A stretch of 64,000 nt of DNA from CAYPPG01 sp964412555 (GCA_964412555.1 CAYPPG010000007.1:62001-126000), one strand, 5' to 3'; shown: positions 50,500 through 61,018, counted from the first letter of the stretch. Made by a program: numbers and translations. Notes: generated from the sequence alone by a model not told the origin.

Positions 50500-51267
50500 T
50501 TATCTCAAATTTTGAAACGCCAACCATAAAGCGTGATAATACTTCATCACCCGAATAGGATCGGAAGTGGGTGGTGAGGCTTCACAGAGTGTATATCCAT
50601 CAAACCCGATATAATTCAACGAATTCAATAATCTCCGAAAGGGATAATCGACAAAAAGATCCCGCATATGCACGGAAAAGATTTTGTCTTTCACCAGATT
50701 GAAATTATACGAAAATCCTCCGCCTTCCATATCGGAAGCATTGGAATTCCAACAAACCCCTACGTTACGATGATCCGCCACATCCATCATCGCTTTGATA
50801 TGAGGCAGTAAATTCGTTCCCCGTCCATGCACTTCCAGCCGGATTTGCACACCGTAATCGTCGCCGAATTCTCCCACTTCCCGCAAGGATTTACCGATCT
50901 GTTCAATCGTTTTCTCTCTCGAAACTCCTTCGGGGAATCCATTGGGACGAACCTTGATGCCCGTCGCACCGACATCGTGGGCAAGAACGATATATTCTTT
51001 TGTGGCTTCGATATCTTTTTTCAATTTGGATTGATCCGGCGTATGATAATCGAAAGCGCTGCCGAGTCCCATCAGTTCCACGTCCGAATCTTGAAACCTT
51101 TTTTTTACATCGGCACGTTGTGCTTTCGTCAAATCCACTTCCACACCATGGGCGTGAGTTGTTCGCAATTCCACTCCTTCAAAACCGGTTTCCGAGCAGT
51201 TCTTTATAATCGTTTCAATATCCCAATCTTTGGCGAGATTGTACGTCACGAGACCCAGATGCAACAT
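50500..51267 (-). CDS. Sugar phosphate isomerase/epimerase (TIM barrel)
   Basis: 255 residues, cytoplasmic. AP-endonuclease-2-like TIM barrel: LHLGLVTYNLAKDW, CSETGFEGVELRTTHAHGV, ELMGLGSAFDYH, GVQIRLEVHGRGT (metal-binding Glu/His), VGVCWNSNASD and KIFSVHMRDLF. It probably isomerises or epimerises a sugar or keto-sugar with a divalent metal; the substrate is unknown. The ATG at 51267 is preferred over a TTG three codons upstream because GGGG lies 10 bases before it. It is convergent with the GT-C-like gene and divergent from the CotH gene. Confidence 0.88.
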   Translation of the reverse strand: MLHLGLVTYNLAKDWDIETIIKNCSETGFEGVELRTTHAHGVEVDLTKAQRADVKKRFQDSDVELMGLGSAFDYHTPDQSKLKKDIEATKEYIVLAHDVGATGIKVRPNGFPEGVSREKTIEQIGKSLREVGEFGDDYGVQIRLEVHGRGTNLLPHIKAMMDVADHRNVGVCWNSNASDMEGGGFSYNFNLVKDKIFSVHMRDLFVDYPFRRLLNSLNYIGFDGYTLCEASPPTSDPIRVMKYYHALWLAFQNLR

Positions 51268-51521
51268 TATCGTCAAACCCCTTTCTTAAAAAGAATCCTA
51301 TTGTTTCACTGTAGACAAGAAATCCCGTTCTGTACAGATGCAGAAACCAATTGTTCTCCTCCTTCCGTGAATTGTACCTTTATATCTCGGTCTTCGGTGT
51401 ACAAAGATAGAAAGAACAGAAAAAGGATTGATTAAAACGGGACAAATCGGAGTTCAAGAACTATATTATGCACATCGCTGTCGTTACGATTGATGAAAAT
51501 GGAATTCAGTATTACTGTTCA

Positions 51522-53528
51522 ATGATGAAAACCATTGTATTTCTCTTTCTGAACATCTTCTTGTGTACCGTATCCTATTCTACTGAGATTGTCATCAATG
51601 AACTCCATTACAATCCTCCGGATGATGGGTTGAAGGACGGTTCCTATCGAGAATTCGTCGAGTTGTACAACCCCCATTCCACCGCAATCGATCTGTCCGA
51701 TTTCCGTTTCGTGGAAGGAATTTTTTTTACATTTCCATCCGATACACGAGTGGCTCCCAATTCCTATCTTGTCATTGCCCGTGATCCGGCACATCGAAGT
51801 TGGCGTCATCTAAATTCATCTTTATATGGACCTTATGAAGGAAAATTAGCCAATCAAGGTGAAACCATCGCCTTGGAGCGTTCGGATGGACAACTCGCTT
51901 TCCGGTTTGAATATAGCGATACCCCCCCTTGGCCGCTTGGAGCGGATGGTTACGGCTCTAGTATGGAGCGAATTGACTGGGAACTCCCTGCGAGTGACTA
52001 TCATTCCTGGAGGGCATCTCACACGATTGAAGGAACGCCGGGAAAACCCAACTCCGTACTACACGAATCCCCTCGCCCTCTCATCGAACAGGTTTCGATC
52101 ATTCCTTCTCATCCGACATCCAAGGAGGAAGTATATATTCAGGTTCGCTTGGACACTACAAAGGACATAGAATTCGTCGATTTGCATTGGGAACGGGCAG
52201 GAGAAAATTTTGAATTGCAACGCCATAGGATGGCCGCGGAATTTATATCCAATATCACAACTTTTCAAGGAATCATTCCGCCGCTTCCTTCCCAAACATT
52301 GGTTCGGTGCAATATCGAAGTGAAAAAAACGGATGGTCAAGTCCTGCGATTACCGCCTGAAGCGGAACCCATCCCTTTTTACTCGTACTTTCTCTATGAC
52401 GGTGAGATAGAATCCCGTCTGCCGATTCTTTGGGTAATGCATCCCGTTACAACCCACTTGTTGCATACTCCTCGACCAATCAGTGGTGTAGTCAGCCTTC
52501 TTGAAGCAGACGGGAAACCAGCCGTTTTCGATGGAGCTCAAGTTCGTGATTCTCATAACGGGAACAAAGTGCGATTTATTAAGGGGCGTGAATATTTCGG
52601 GGATCGTACAATCAACCTTATCCCGGAAACACCGGTGCGTGGTACAAATCCAGGTTCCAGCGCTCCGTTTCGCGAGCATCTCGGTTTTTGGTTCTATCAG
52701 GAGATGAATATATTGTCTCCGTGGGCGAAGTTTTATCGGGTAATCACTCTCCCCCGCAATTCCAATTTTCCTCATGCACAACGATTGGTCATCCAACAAG
52801 TGAATGAACGGTTTCTTATGCTGAATGACCGTTCTCCTGACGGTGACTTGTATAAACGGGTATATTCCAACCCCAATTGGGAAAAGCATACGAACATGGA
52901 CGAAGGTACAAATACAATCGAAGAATTGGTCCAAGCGCTCCAAACAGAAGAGCCCGCAATAAGAAGATATGCAATGGAGAATCGATTGGTGTTGGAGGAA
53001 TTTCTGCGATACAGCATCGCTTCCGTACTAACAAGCAATTGGGATGGATTTTGGAATAACAACTGGATGGTTTTGCATCCCGGTCCTTTTGGGCGGTGGG
53101 AAATCATTCCCTGGGATCTCGATTGGTTATGGGGATCGACAACCCAAGAGATGTATGCAGAAATGCCGACCACTTTCCCTATTGACGGAGTCGCTGTCGG
53201 TGCAGAGCAGGCATCTCGACCGTCCGGTCCGATCACGGCTCCGCTTCATCGAGACACACAATTTCATCAAAAGTATATTCTCGGGTTACGCAGGGAATTG
53301 AACCGGCATTTCACCGAGAAAAAACTGTTCGGAAAAATCGATGAAATGGAGCGATTGCTGCTGGATGATTTGCAGAAGATCGAGCAAGAAACCGGACGCA
53401 ATATATCTACCCGTAAACGGCACATTCATCAAGCCTATACAGAGATCAAGGAATTCATCACACGTCGAATCGAATATCTGAATCGTGTTTTACCGGTTGA
53501 GGTCCATGATTGGCAAATTCATGAGTAA
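51522..53528 (+). CDS. Secreted protein with lamin-tail domain and CotH-kinase-like domain
   Basis: 668 residues from twin ATGs at 51522/51525; an in-frame ATG at 51468 would precede the signal peptide (FLFLNIFLCTVSYS). Residues about 24-150 form an LTD (lamin-tail) beta-sandwich: IVINELHYNPP, EFVELYNPHSTAIDLSDFRF, LANQGETIALERSDG. Residues about 290-640 resemble the CotH kinase family (RVITLPRNSNFPHAQR; TSNWDGFWNNNWMVLHPGPFGRWEIIPWDLDWLWG), whose members phosphorylate spore-coat or surface proteins. This pairing is common in Poribacteria- and Planctomycete-type exported proteins. The kinase activity is not certain because the DRD catalytic signature is not obvious to me. Confidence 0.82.
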   Translation: MMKTIVFLFLNIFLCTVSYSTEIVINELHYNPPDDGLKDGSYREFVELYNPHSTAIDLSDFRFVEGIFFTFPSDTRVAPNSYLVIARDPAHRSWRHLNSSLYGPYEGKLANQGETIALERSDGQLAFRFEYSDTPPWPLGADGYGSSMERIDWELPASDYHSWRASHTIEGTPGKPNSVLHESPRPLIEQVSIIPSHPTSKEEVYIQVRLDTTKDIEFVDLHWERAGENFELQRHRMAAEFISNITTFQGIIPPLPSQTLVRCNIEVKKTDGQVLRLPPEAEPIPFYSYFLYDGEIESRLPILWVMHPVTTHLLHTPRPISGVVSLLEADGKPAVFDGAQVRDSHNGNKVRFIKGREYFGDRTINLIPETPVRGTNPGSSAPFREHLGFWFYQEMNILSPWAKFYRVITLPRNSNFPHAQRLVIQQVNERFLMLNDRSPDGDLYKRVYSNPNWEKHTNMDEGTNTIEELVQALQTEEPAIRRYAMENRLVLEEFLRYSIASVLTSNWDGFWNNNWMVLHPGPFGRWEIIPWDLDWLWGSTTQEMYAEMPTTFPIDGVAVGAEQASRPSGPITAPLHRDTQFHQKYILGLRRELNRHFTEKKLFGKIDEMERLLLDDLQKIEQETGRNISTRKRHIHQAYTEIKEFITRRIEYLNRVLPVEVHDWQIHE

Positions 53529-53652
53529 TCGAAATCACTATTCCGAAATCCGAATCGAATGATACACTATTATATATCTTTGTATTGTATTTTTTTGTAA
53601 AATCCAACCAGACAGATTGATGTTGTTCAGGCAGATTTCAAAGGAGACTTGA

Positions 53653-56178
53653 ATGCAGTACTTACATAAAATTAATCTTATAAATGAAAGATTACTCTTC
53701 ATTCTTTTTTTTCTTTTCGCTGTCAGTTCTCCATCCTTTTGCCAACAGACGGAAAGCACTCCTACGGCCAGTTCAACACCGATCAGTACTCCCGCCGTGC
53801 AAGAAGTCACGCCGGAACAGCAGATCAACAATATCAAAGCGACCCAGAAAACAGTTGCAGAGCAGCTCAAAGTCACGAAGGAAAGTCTGGCTAAAATTGC
53901 CTCGGGTACTGAACAAGCGGAGTTACGAGGGAATTTGACCCGGCAGGTCGAACTGCTTCAAACTCTCGATAACACATACAATCAGCAGGTTTCCGCTTTG
54001 GAGCACCGGATCGCTCAGGAAACCGAACAAAAACGGTTAATCGAAGAAATCGAACGATTGAAAACCGGTCCACCTCAGGAAGAACCTTATTCCTTCATTG
54101 AATTGGACCGTCTGCGCGACGAATTGAATGTGCAGCAAGCGCGAAAAGAAACTATCGATACAAAAATTCAACTGGCTCAATCGGCAGTCGAGCAAGCCCA
54201 AAAATCGCTTGAAGAAGCCCGTTCCAGGCAAAAAGAAGTCCAGGCAAAATTACAGTCCGCCGAACAAACAGACCAATCCGATCCGGCAAAAGCACTTCAA
54301 ACAGCACAATTAGCGGTTCGGGTGGCAGAGGAAAACCGAAAACTGCAAGAACTGGAATTAGCGAATCGAAAACTCGAAAAAACCGTTTTCCAAGCCAATC
54401 TCGATCTGATCCAGCAAAAAATTAAAGTCATGGTGGGCAATCTGGCTTTCAGCAAACAGGATCTGGACAACCGGTTGCTGCAAATTCAAAAAGATAAAAA
54501 TGACATCAACAAGGATTTAAACACAGCCAACGATTTGAAGGACGTTGTCAAAAGAAGGTTGGATCAAGCCAGAGATAAGCAGCTTCAGAATCCCGATTCC
54601 GATACCGTAGCCGAAGAAGTAAAGGCCAGGCAATTGGAATGGAGCCTGATTCAGACACGGATTGAAAATAATACCAAAAAGTTGGAATTGCTGGAAAAAC
54701 GCAAAACCGCCTGGCAACAGCGTTATTCGGCTTTCAATTTCGAGGTCGATAAAAACCAATTGGAGAAATGGAAAACCGAAGCGAGAAACTATCTGGACAC
54801 TCTCGAGCAAGATCAAAAACTATTGAACCTTCGCTTCAATGAGAGACAAAGCGAACTCGTTACATTACAAACCCGAATTAACTCAGCGGCAGAAGAATCT
54901 GCTGAAATCAAAAAATGGTTACAAGCTCAACAAAATAATTTACAACAATTGATCGGCCAATTGCATGACCTGCAAAACAACATCGAAATCACTCGGCGCG
55001 TTCATCAAAAACTCATTGACGAGATCAATCACATCACTGCCAGTTTGACATTAGAAGAACGGATCGATGCGTTTCTCGCACTCGAATTCTATGAAAACAC
55101 CGTATACAATTGGCTGCTTGCCCTTTCCTGTCTTTTCATTATCTTTATTTCCTTATTTTTTATCCGCTGGTTTTTGGTCCGACGCTTGAGAAAGTATTCG
55201 GAAAAAGAACATGTCGCCTTTGCCCACTTTTTCCTGGAAAGCGTTCAACGGTCCAAGCCGTTCTTCTTTCTTGCAATTGCCATTCTTGCCGGATCACAAT
55301 TTTTAAGCCTGGAAACATCCACTCGTGACATTGTCAAAAAAATAGCCGTCATTGCATTGATCATTCAAATGGCCATCTGGACCAGTTATTTTGTTCGTTC
55401 GTGGATCATGCGTTATTTAGCGAAAAAGTCGAAACGCGATTCGACGAGTATGGGGGCGTTATCGATCTTCAATTTTCTCAGCCAAACGGTCATTTGGACA
55501 TTGGCGTTCATTTTGGCTCTTGACAATATGGAATATGATGTCACAGCATTGGTTGCCGGTTTGGGAGTCGGTGGTATCGCGGTCGCTTTGGCGTTGCAGA
55601 AAATTCTTGGCGATCTCTTCGCCTCTCTTTCGATTGTTCTCGACAAGCCATTCGTGATCGGTGATTTTATCATTTTCGACAATTACAATTTTCTTGGATC
55701 CGTGGAATACATTGGACTGAAAACAACTCGCCTTCGCAGTCTCAGCGGCGAGCAAATCATTTGTTCCAACAGTGATTTGCTGGAAACACGCATCCGCAAT
55801 TTCAAACGCATGTATGAGCGACGAGTCGTATTCACTGTTGGTGTCGTATATCAGACTCCTTATGAGAAAGTGGCGGCCATTTCACCGATGCTGAAAGAAA
55901 TTGTCGAATCTCAATCAAATGTCCGATTCGATCGTGCGCATTTCAAAAGTTTCGGCGATTTTGCTTTACTATATGAGATCGTTTATTATGTACTCGATCC
56001 CGATTATGCCACCTATATGAATATTCAACAAGCGATCAATCTGGAAATCTATCGACGGTTCGATGAACAGGATATCGAATTTGCCTATCCTACTCAATCG
56101 ATTCATTTAGTTTCCTCATCCACACCACAAGAAACTTACACTCCAGAGGCTCCCCCACTTGAGATTCCACCTGAATAA
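53653..56178 (+). CDS. Mechanosensitive channel of the MscS/MscK type with long periplasmic coiled coil
   Basis: 841 residues. Signal peptide at about 10-32. Residues about 50-450 are almost entirely heptad-rich coiled coil (Gln, Glu, Lys, Leu), expected in the periplasm. Four membrane segments lie at about 478-640; then the MscS core: DVTALVAGLGVGGIAVALALQKILGDLFASLSIVLDKPFVIGDFI is the pore helix TM3 plus the beta domain, and RIRNFKRMYERRVVF with its following sheet is the cytoplasmic vestibule. Such channels open under membrane tension to release solutes after osmotic downshock. The length and coiled coil resemble MscK/MscM rather than short MscS. It stands alone between the CotH gene and repeat DNA. 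Confidence 0.9.
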   Translation: MQYLHKINLINERLLFILFFLFAVSSPSFCQQTESTPTASSTPISTPAVQEVTPEQQINNIKATQKTVAEQLKVTKESLAKIASGTEQAELRGNLTRQVELLQTLDNTYNQQVSALEHRIAQETEQKRLIEEIERLKTGPPQEEPYSFIELDRLRDELNVQQARKETIDTKIQLAQSAVEQAQKSLEEARSRQKEVQAKLQSAEQTDQSDPAKALQTAQLAVRVAEENRKLQELELANRKLEKTVFQANLDLIQQKIKVMVGNLAFSKQDLDNRLLQIQKDKNDINKDLNTANDLKDVVKRRLDQARDKQLQNPDSDTVAEEVKARQLEWSLIQTRIENNTKKLELLEKRKTAWQQRYSAFNFEVDKNQLEKWKTEARNYLDTLEQDQKLLNLRFNERQSELVTLQTRINSAAEESAEIKKWLQAQQNNLQQLIGQLHDLQNNIEITRRVHQKLIDEINHITASLTLEERIDAFLALEFYENTVYNWLLALSCLFIIFISLFFIRWFLVRRLRKYSEKEHVAFAHFFLESVQRSKPFFFLAIAILAGSQFLSLETSTRDIVKKIAVIALIIQMAIWTSYFVRSWIMRYLAKKSKRDSTSMGALSIFNFLSQTVIWTLAFILALDNMEYDVTALVAGLGVGGIAVALALQKILGDLFASLSIVLDKPFVIGDFIIFDNYNFLGSVEYIGLKTTRLRSLSGEQIICSNSDLLETRIRNFKRMYERRVVFTVGVVYQTPYEKVAAISPMLKEIVESQSNVRFDRAHFKSFGDFALLYEIVYYVLDPDYATYMNIQQAINLEIYRRFDEQDIEFAYPTQSIHLVSSSTPQETYTPEAPPLEIPPE

Positions 56179-56258
56179 AGAATAAGCAAAACCAATAAAT
56201 GAAAATATTTATACAATTCATAACTCACCCTACGTACGAAAGGGAAAGTTGAAAGAGG

Positions 56259-56340
56259 GTAACCAGGGCAAGACATCAGGTCTGCCCTGGCGGTGAATGC
56301 GCAATTCGGCAAGGGTAGACTTCGCTTACCCTTGCTACCC
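56259..56340. repeat. Dispersed repeat, family B (two-part copy)
   Basis: GGGTAACCAGGGCAAGACATCAGG-TCTGCCCTGGCGG followed by GGCAAGGGTAGACTTCGCTTACCCTTGCTACCC. Nearly the same pair is at 40077-40165. The rest of 56179-56543 shows no gene. Confidence 0.8.
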
Positions 56341-56543
56341 GTTGCGCTATGGCTAATGCTGTTTTTTACAGTAGTACGTAAGGTGAGTTAATAAGCATAA
56401 AAATACTCGAAATGGTATTTTCCATTTCCATCACATCCTAAACATTTTTTAACAAAACCCTACCTCAATCCTAATAAATAAAGTTTAAAATTTGGTCAAT
56501 GAAAATCTCTCAACATGTAAACAGAATGAATAGAAGGGGAAAT

Positions 56544-58967
56544 ATGATGTTCCACAAAACAACGGCCGTGAAAATTGACCTGCATTGTCATTCCTGGGCT
56601 TCGAACCGTCCGGCGTTATGGCTCATGCAGCGGCTTGGATGTCCTGAAAGTTTCACACCGCCAGAGCAAGTCCGTGAAACCGCAATGCAGCGGGGAATGG
56701 ATTTTATTACGATTACAGATCATAACACTATCGACGGTGTGAATGAAGTCGAACAATACGACAATGTAATCGTGGGCAATGAAATCACGACCTATTTCCC
56801 GGACGGCGTCAAAATCCATGTCGTCTGCTTGGGAATCACGAAGGAGCAATTTGAAGTCATTCAAACCGTTCGTGAAAATATCGACCGTTTGGTTGATTAT
56901 CTGAACGAGCAAGACATCGTGCATTTTTGCGCTCATCCTCTTCACAAAGTAAATGGGCGCTTGCAGTGGGAACATTTCGAAAAAATGATCCTGCTCTTCA
57001 AGCGTTTTGAAATTCTGAACGGAACCCGTCTGCGCAGATTGAATCAACTGGTGGAAGCGATTCTATCCAACTTGAATCCGACATTGATCGATGAGCTTTC
57101 CAAAAAGCACGGTATCAAGCCGGTTGGGGAACGGCCATGGATCAAATATGTTACCGGCGGCAGTGACGACCACAGTGGACTTTTTGTCGGCACATGTTAC
57201 ACCGAAGTGGAAGTAACCTCTCCGACAAAAGAAGGAGTGTTGGAAGCAATCCGTCAGGGACGCACCCGCGCTTGTGGAGACAATGACGGTTGCTTGACTT
57301 TGGCCCACCAGGTCAACAGCATCGCATTTCAATACTATTCCAGTAAAATCGGTCCGGAATCGCAGGAAATCCTTACCGTTTTGGGACATATCTTCCAACA
57401 CAAAACTGCAAAGAAAGAAAAATCCATTAAGCGATTCCGAAAGAATCTGAAAAAAATATTCAATTATTTCCGCAAACCGAAAGGGATAGGCATCAACCTG
57501 TATGAGGAAATTCGGGGTGTTCTTTTTAACAACAAAGCCCTGCGGTCTCTTTTTCAGGAAGGATTCATCAATCGGGAGGAATTCAACCGCAATGTCTTTT
57601 ATCTCTCTTCGGATGTGTTGGATGAAATGATCCTGCAAATCATCCGTAAGCCGAAATTTATCCCGTATTTCATGGTATTCGCCCCGGCGCTCATGGCTTC
57701 CTATGTGATGTCGACCAAAAACCTTCATGATGAGAAAGATCTCATTGCGGCTTCGGAACAGTGGTTAGGTCTGAAGCGGGAGCCGAAAGTTGCATGGTTT
57801 ACGGATTCGCTAACGAATATGGATGGTGTCTCGAAAACGTGCCGTTCCTTCCTTGATGCAGCTTGCCGGCGTGATAAGCAATTGACTTTGGTAACATCCA
57901 CATTGGAACCAATTCATCAGCATGAACACTTGGTCAATTTTCCACCAATCTACACGTTCCCATTGCCCGGATATGAAAAAGTGAATGTGAGTTTGCCTTC
58001 GATCTTGAAAGTGTTGAAGTTTGTTGAGGATCATGAGTTCGATAGTATCGTGGTCAGCACACCCGGTCCTGTCGGATTGATTGGTGTTTTGCTGGGTAAG
58101 CTAATGCAGATTCCCGTATATGGTATTTATCACACCGATTTGCCGCGCATTGCCTTACAGATTTCCGATGATGCGATTTTCGGTGAACTGGCGATGACAA
58201 TGACAAAATTGTTTTACAGTTATCTCGACTCAGTATATGCACCGTCGCGCTGGTATATGGAGGATATCGAAAAAATCGGTGTCAAAGCCGAACGAATCCG
58301 TCTTCTTGAGCGATGGGTGAATCATGAGACATTCTCACCGAACCATCGCGATGAAACCTATTGGAACGCGCTACAGCCAGTGAAGTTGTTATACGTCGGC
58401 CGGATTGCAAAAGACAAGAATCTCGATTTATTGATGCACACTTACGAGCAATTGGCGGAAGCAAATGAGAATTTTGTACTCCATGTTGTGGGGGACGGTC
58501 CGGAATTCGAATCGATGCGGATCAAAACGGCGAAATGGGATCGATTCATCATGACCGGAGCGAAGTATAGTGATGACTTGGCGAAAGCGTATGCTTCTTC
58601 CGATCTATTCGTTTATCCGGGATTATTGGACACATTCGGAAATGTCATTATTGAAGCTCAAGCGTCCGGACTTCCCTGTGTGGTGATGAATGAAGGGGGG
58701 CCGAAAGAACTTATCCTCAACGGGAAAACCGGATTGGCAGCCAATACTGAACAAAGTTTTGTGGATGCGGTCAAAAATCTGTTGGATGATGAGGAATTGC
58801 GGCAGCAAATGTCAATTCGTGCGGCGCAACATGCGGTAGAATATTTCACGGAGGAGAGGATATTCAATCAATTTTGGGGGGAAATTACGCCGGAGAGAGC
58901 GAGCCAGTTGACGCATGCATCCGTTCCTCAAACTGTATGGCGTGTATCTTACGCCGAAGCGGTATAA
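56544..58967 (+). CDS. PHP-domain phosphoesterase fused to GT4 glycosyltransferase
   Basis: 807 residues from the ATG at 56544 (GAAGGGG ahead); an ATG at 56499 is possible but has no ribosome site. The N-terminal PHP domain (about 5-270) carries KIDLHCHSWAS (H-x-H), FITITDHNTIDG, GNEITTYF, FCAHPLH and GGSDDH, the metal-binding set of phosphoesterases. A linker of about 150 residues, mostly helical, leads to a GT-B glycosyltransferase (about 410-800): WFTDSLTNMDGVSKTC, YHTDLPRIAL, APSRWYMEDI, KLLYVGRIAKDKNLDLL and YPGLLDTFGNVIIEAQASGLPCV with the E-x7-E of family 4. It may make a glycan or glycolipid and cleave a phosphate intermediate. It stands alone on its strand. Confidence 0.92.
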   Translation: MMFHKTTAVKIDLHCHSWASNRPALWLMQRLGCPESFTPPEQVRETAMQRGMDFITITDHNTIDGVNEVEQYDNVIVGNEITTYFPDGVKIHVVCLGITKEQFEVIQTVRENIDRLVDYLNEQDIVHFCAHPLHKVNGRLQWEHFEKMILLFKRFEILNGTRLRRLNQLVEAILSNLNPTLIDELSKKHGIKPVGERPWIKYVTGGSDDHSGLFVGTCYTEVEVTSPTKEGVLEAIRQGRTRACGDNDGCLTLAHQVNSIAFQYYSSKIGPESQEILTVLGHIFQHKTAKKEKSIKRFRKNLKKIFNYFRKPKGIGINLYEEIRGVLFNNKALRSLFQEGFINREEFNRNVFYLSSDVLDEMILQIIRKPKFIPYFMVFAPALMASYVMSTKNLHDEKDLIAASEQWLGLKREPKVAWFTDSLTNMDGVSKTCRSFLDAACRRDKQLTLVTSTLEPIHQHEHLVNFPPIYTFPLPGYEKVNVSLPSILKVLKFVEDHEFDSIVVSTPGPVGLIGVLLGKLMQIPVYGIYHTDLPRIALQISDDAIFGELAMTMTKLFYSYLDSVYAPSRWYMEDIEKIGVKAERIRLLERWVNHETFSPNHRDETYWNALQPVKLLYVGRIAKDKNLDLLMHTYEQLAEANENFVLHVVGDGPEFESMRIKTAKWDRFIMTGAKYSDDLAKAYASSDLFVYPGLLDTFGNVIIEAQASGLPCVVMNEGGPKELILNGKTGLAANTEQSFVDAVKNLLDDEELRQQMSIRAAQHAVEYFTEERIFNQFWGEITPERASQLTHASVPQTVWRVSYAEAV

Positions 58968-58972
58968 ATTTT

Positions 58973-59147
58973 TGTCAGAATCGGGATTGGCCAGGATGGT
59001 CAGGATTTCCTGGATGAAAAATATGACAGTATTTCATGACGATTCGAAAAGACAATCAATGGACGTTGAGAGCTCGTCAATTTCGCATACTTATCAGTAA
59101 ACCAATCCTGCACATCCTAGAATCCTGGGCATCCGGATTCAGACAAA
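58973..59147. repeat. Dispersed repeat, family F, inverted pair
   Basis: GTCAGAATCGGGATTGGCCAGGATGGTCAGGATT at 58973-59006 and, in reverse orientation, CCAATCCTGCACATCCTAGAATCCTGGGCATCCGGATTCAGAC at 59101-59143. The arms could form a long imperfect stem around 95 bases. No gene is visible in 58968-59199. Confidence 0.6.
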
Positions 59148-59199
59148 ATGTTACGAATCTTTCTAAGATCAAACAATCTCCTTATTCTTCCTTACCATA

Positions 59200-60723
59200 T
59201 TAAAAAATGGACCAATGTGATACCGACGTTGCGAAATTCGAACGGCGCGCTCCGTCCAATGCCCGGCCACCGGAAGCCTTTCCTGCTAGCAACTCTGCAT
59301 TCGCAGGTACAAGAAAATCGTTCATGCGGTCCGGATTGAACCCGGTGGTTTGAAAATCAAATTGCGCATCGGCGATGATATTTCCTGCTGTATTCGGTGT
59401 ACGGGATTCACTCCGGCTGGAAACGAATGTTTCTGTGCGATATGCGATGTTGGTGATGTTGACATTCGCCCCAATCTGATCTCCGAATCCATAATCGATC
59501 ACCGTCGGTTCCGGCGGGAAATAGACGCCGTCGTTATTGGCAGGCCATTCCAGATTATCGATGATACAATCGGTGATATTGAATGTCACATTGGATGAAG
59601 GGACGGGGTCGACATCGAGAAATCCCAAACGGAGTAAAGCAGGGACATTGAAAAATGTGCAGTCTTGTATCGAAAATTCCACCGGTGTTTCAGAATCGAA
59701 GTTGAAGAATAGGCCGTCGTTTTGTGCATTGGAAAAAATACAATGAGAAGCCACGAGTTCGCCGCCACCCTCGGCTGCATCGAGACGTCCGGCCCATAGC
59801 GTCGTTACCGTGCCGTCTTCCTCGATTAAACCGATCTGCCATAGATGGTTCCAAGTATTGGTTCCTGTGCGCAAACGAACAGGTAAAGTGGAAGCACCGT
59901 ATACAATCACGGGATTCTCTTCGTTTCCCTCAATGGCCATGGAATGGTAGTTGAAGGCATTGATACCGTTGCGCCGGGGATAGGTCAATCTCGTTCCCGC
60001 TTTGATGGTGCAATCAATATTCGGGCCATCGATCACAATGCCATCCGACGTTACATCCGTTCCGTAGGCGGTGATAATCACATTATCAAGAACGATGTTC
60101 ATCGTATCATCGGACACACCGTCTGTGCTGTATCCGTCGATGTTGATAGCATCATCCCGGATCAACGTATCGGCAAAGCGGGGATCATCCCAGCCATCGA
60201 GTGTGACCGGCTCATTGTTAATGTAGCTGTTTGCGATCAAGACATTTTGTAGTGTAAGATTCAGTGAAGAGGCGACTCCGCCGCTGCCATGATTCACGAC
60301 AGCGATCAAATCATCGACATCCGGATCAAAAAAGAAATTTTCCGAAGGGAGAATGATGACATCCTGTAATGTCAAGGAACCGTTCATTTGAATCACGAGA
60401 CCGTCACCGATAGCCGTTTCCGGTAAACTCGTGTCGAAGTTGGGTTCGATAAGAAGGAAGGGGCGATTGGCTGGATCGGCTCCACGAACGGTGATCGTGT
60501 CTTCACCGATGAAAGCAGCAACATTCATATCGTTGTCGAGTGTGAAATAAGTCCCCGCATTGATCACAATCTCGTCGTCTTCTCCGTTCGAGAAGGCCAT
60601 TGCCATAGCATCTCCGAACGTTGTTGCATCTCCATTTCCATTTTCATCCAACGTTATGGTTGCTGCGCAAAGTGAATTACAAAACAAAACCAGCAATAAT
60701 TCTGTTCCAAACCATCGTTTCAT
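59200..60723 (-). CDS. Secreted right-handed beta-helix protein
   Basis: 507 residues with a signal peptide (about 1-20, LLLVLFCNSLCAA). Parallel beta-helix rungs begin after it: TITLDENGNGDATTFGDAMAMAF, EIVINAGTYFT, DTITVRGADP, LTLQDVIIL, LTLQNVLIANSYI, INIDGYSTDGV, and later SIQDCTFFN and NITDCIIDN, with regular I-x-I/V-x-N ladders. Such proteins are exported adhesins or polysaccharide-binding or -cleaving enzymes; no catalytic Asp set of pectate-lyase type is clear. The C-terminus ends soon after the last strand region, with no anchor. It stands alone. Confidence 0.8.
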   Translation of the reverse strand: MKRWFGTELLLVLFCNSLCAATITLDENGNGDATTFGDAMAMAFSNGEDDEIVINAGTYFTLDNDMNVAAFIGEDTITVRGADPANRPFLLIEPNFDTSLPETAIGDGLVIQMNGSLTLQDVIILPSENFFFDPDVDDLIAVVNHGSGGVASSLNLTLQNVLIANSYINNEPVTLDGWDDPRFADTLIRDDAINIDGYSTDGVSDDTMNIVLDNVIITAYGTDVTSDGIVIDGPNIDCTIKAGTRLTYPRRNGINAFNYHSMAIEGNEENPVIVYGASTLPVRLRTGTNTWNHLWQIGLIEEDGTVTTLWAGRLDAAEGGGELVASHCIFSNAQNDGLFFNFDSETPVEFSIQDCTFFNVPALLRLGFLDVDPVPSSNVTFNITDCIIDNLEWPANNDGVYFPPEPTVIDYGFGDQIGANVNITNIAYRTETFVSSRSESRTPNTAGNIIADAQFDFQTTGFNPDRMNDFLVPANAELLAGKASGGRALDGARRSNFATSVSHWSIF

Positions 60724-61018
60724 CCTGTTTTCCTCCCGTATGAATGATGATCATCCATTTTGATAGAGTACTAAAAAATAAATAATAGCGATATTTCCAG
60801 CACGAAGTTTCCCACACATTGTAAATCAGGACCATTTTATACTATCATGTTGAGCCTCATGCAAAATAGACCATAGATGCAAGATAAATCTTAAAAATAT
60901 ACTTTTTCCAGCAAATGCAGCCTCTCGACTGCATGAATTGCTCAATTGAACTCTTTTTTACAAATTTGCAGACAGACCTCTCCTTTTCATCTTGAAAAAA
61001 GAAGCATCTTTACGAATT

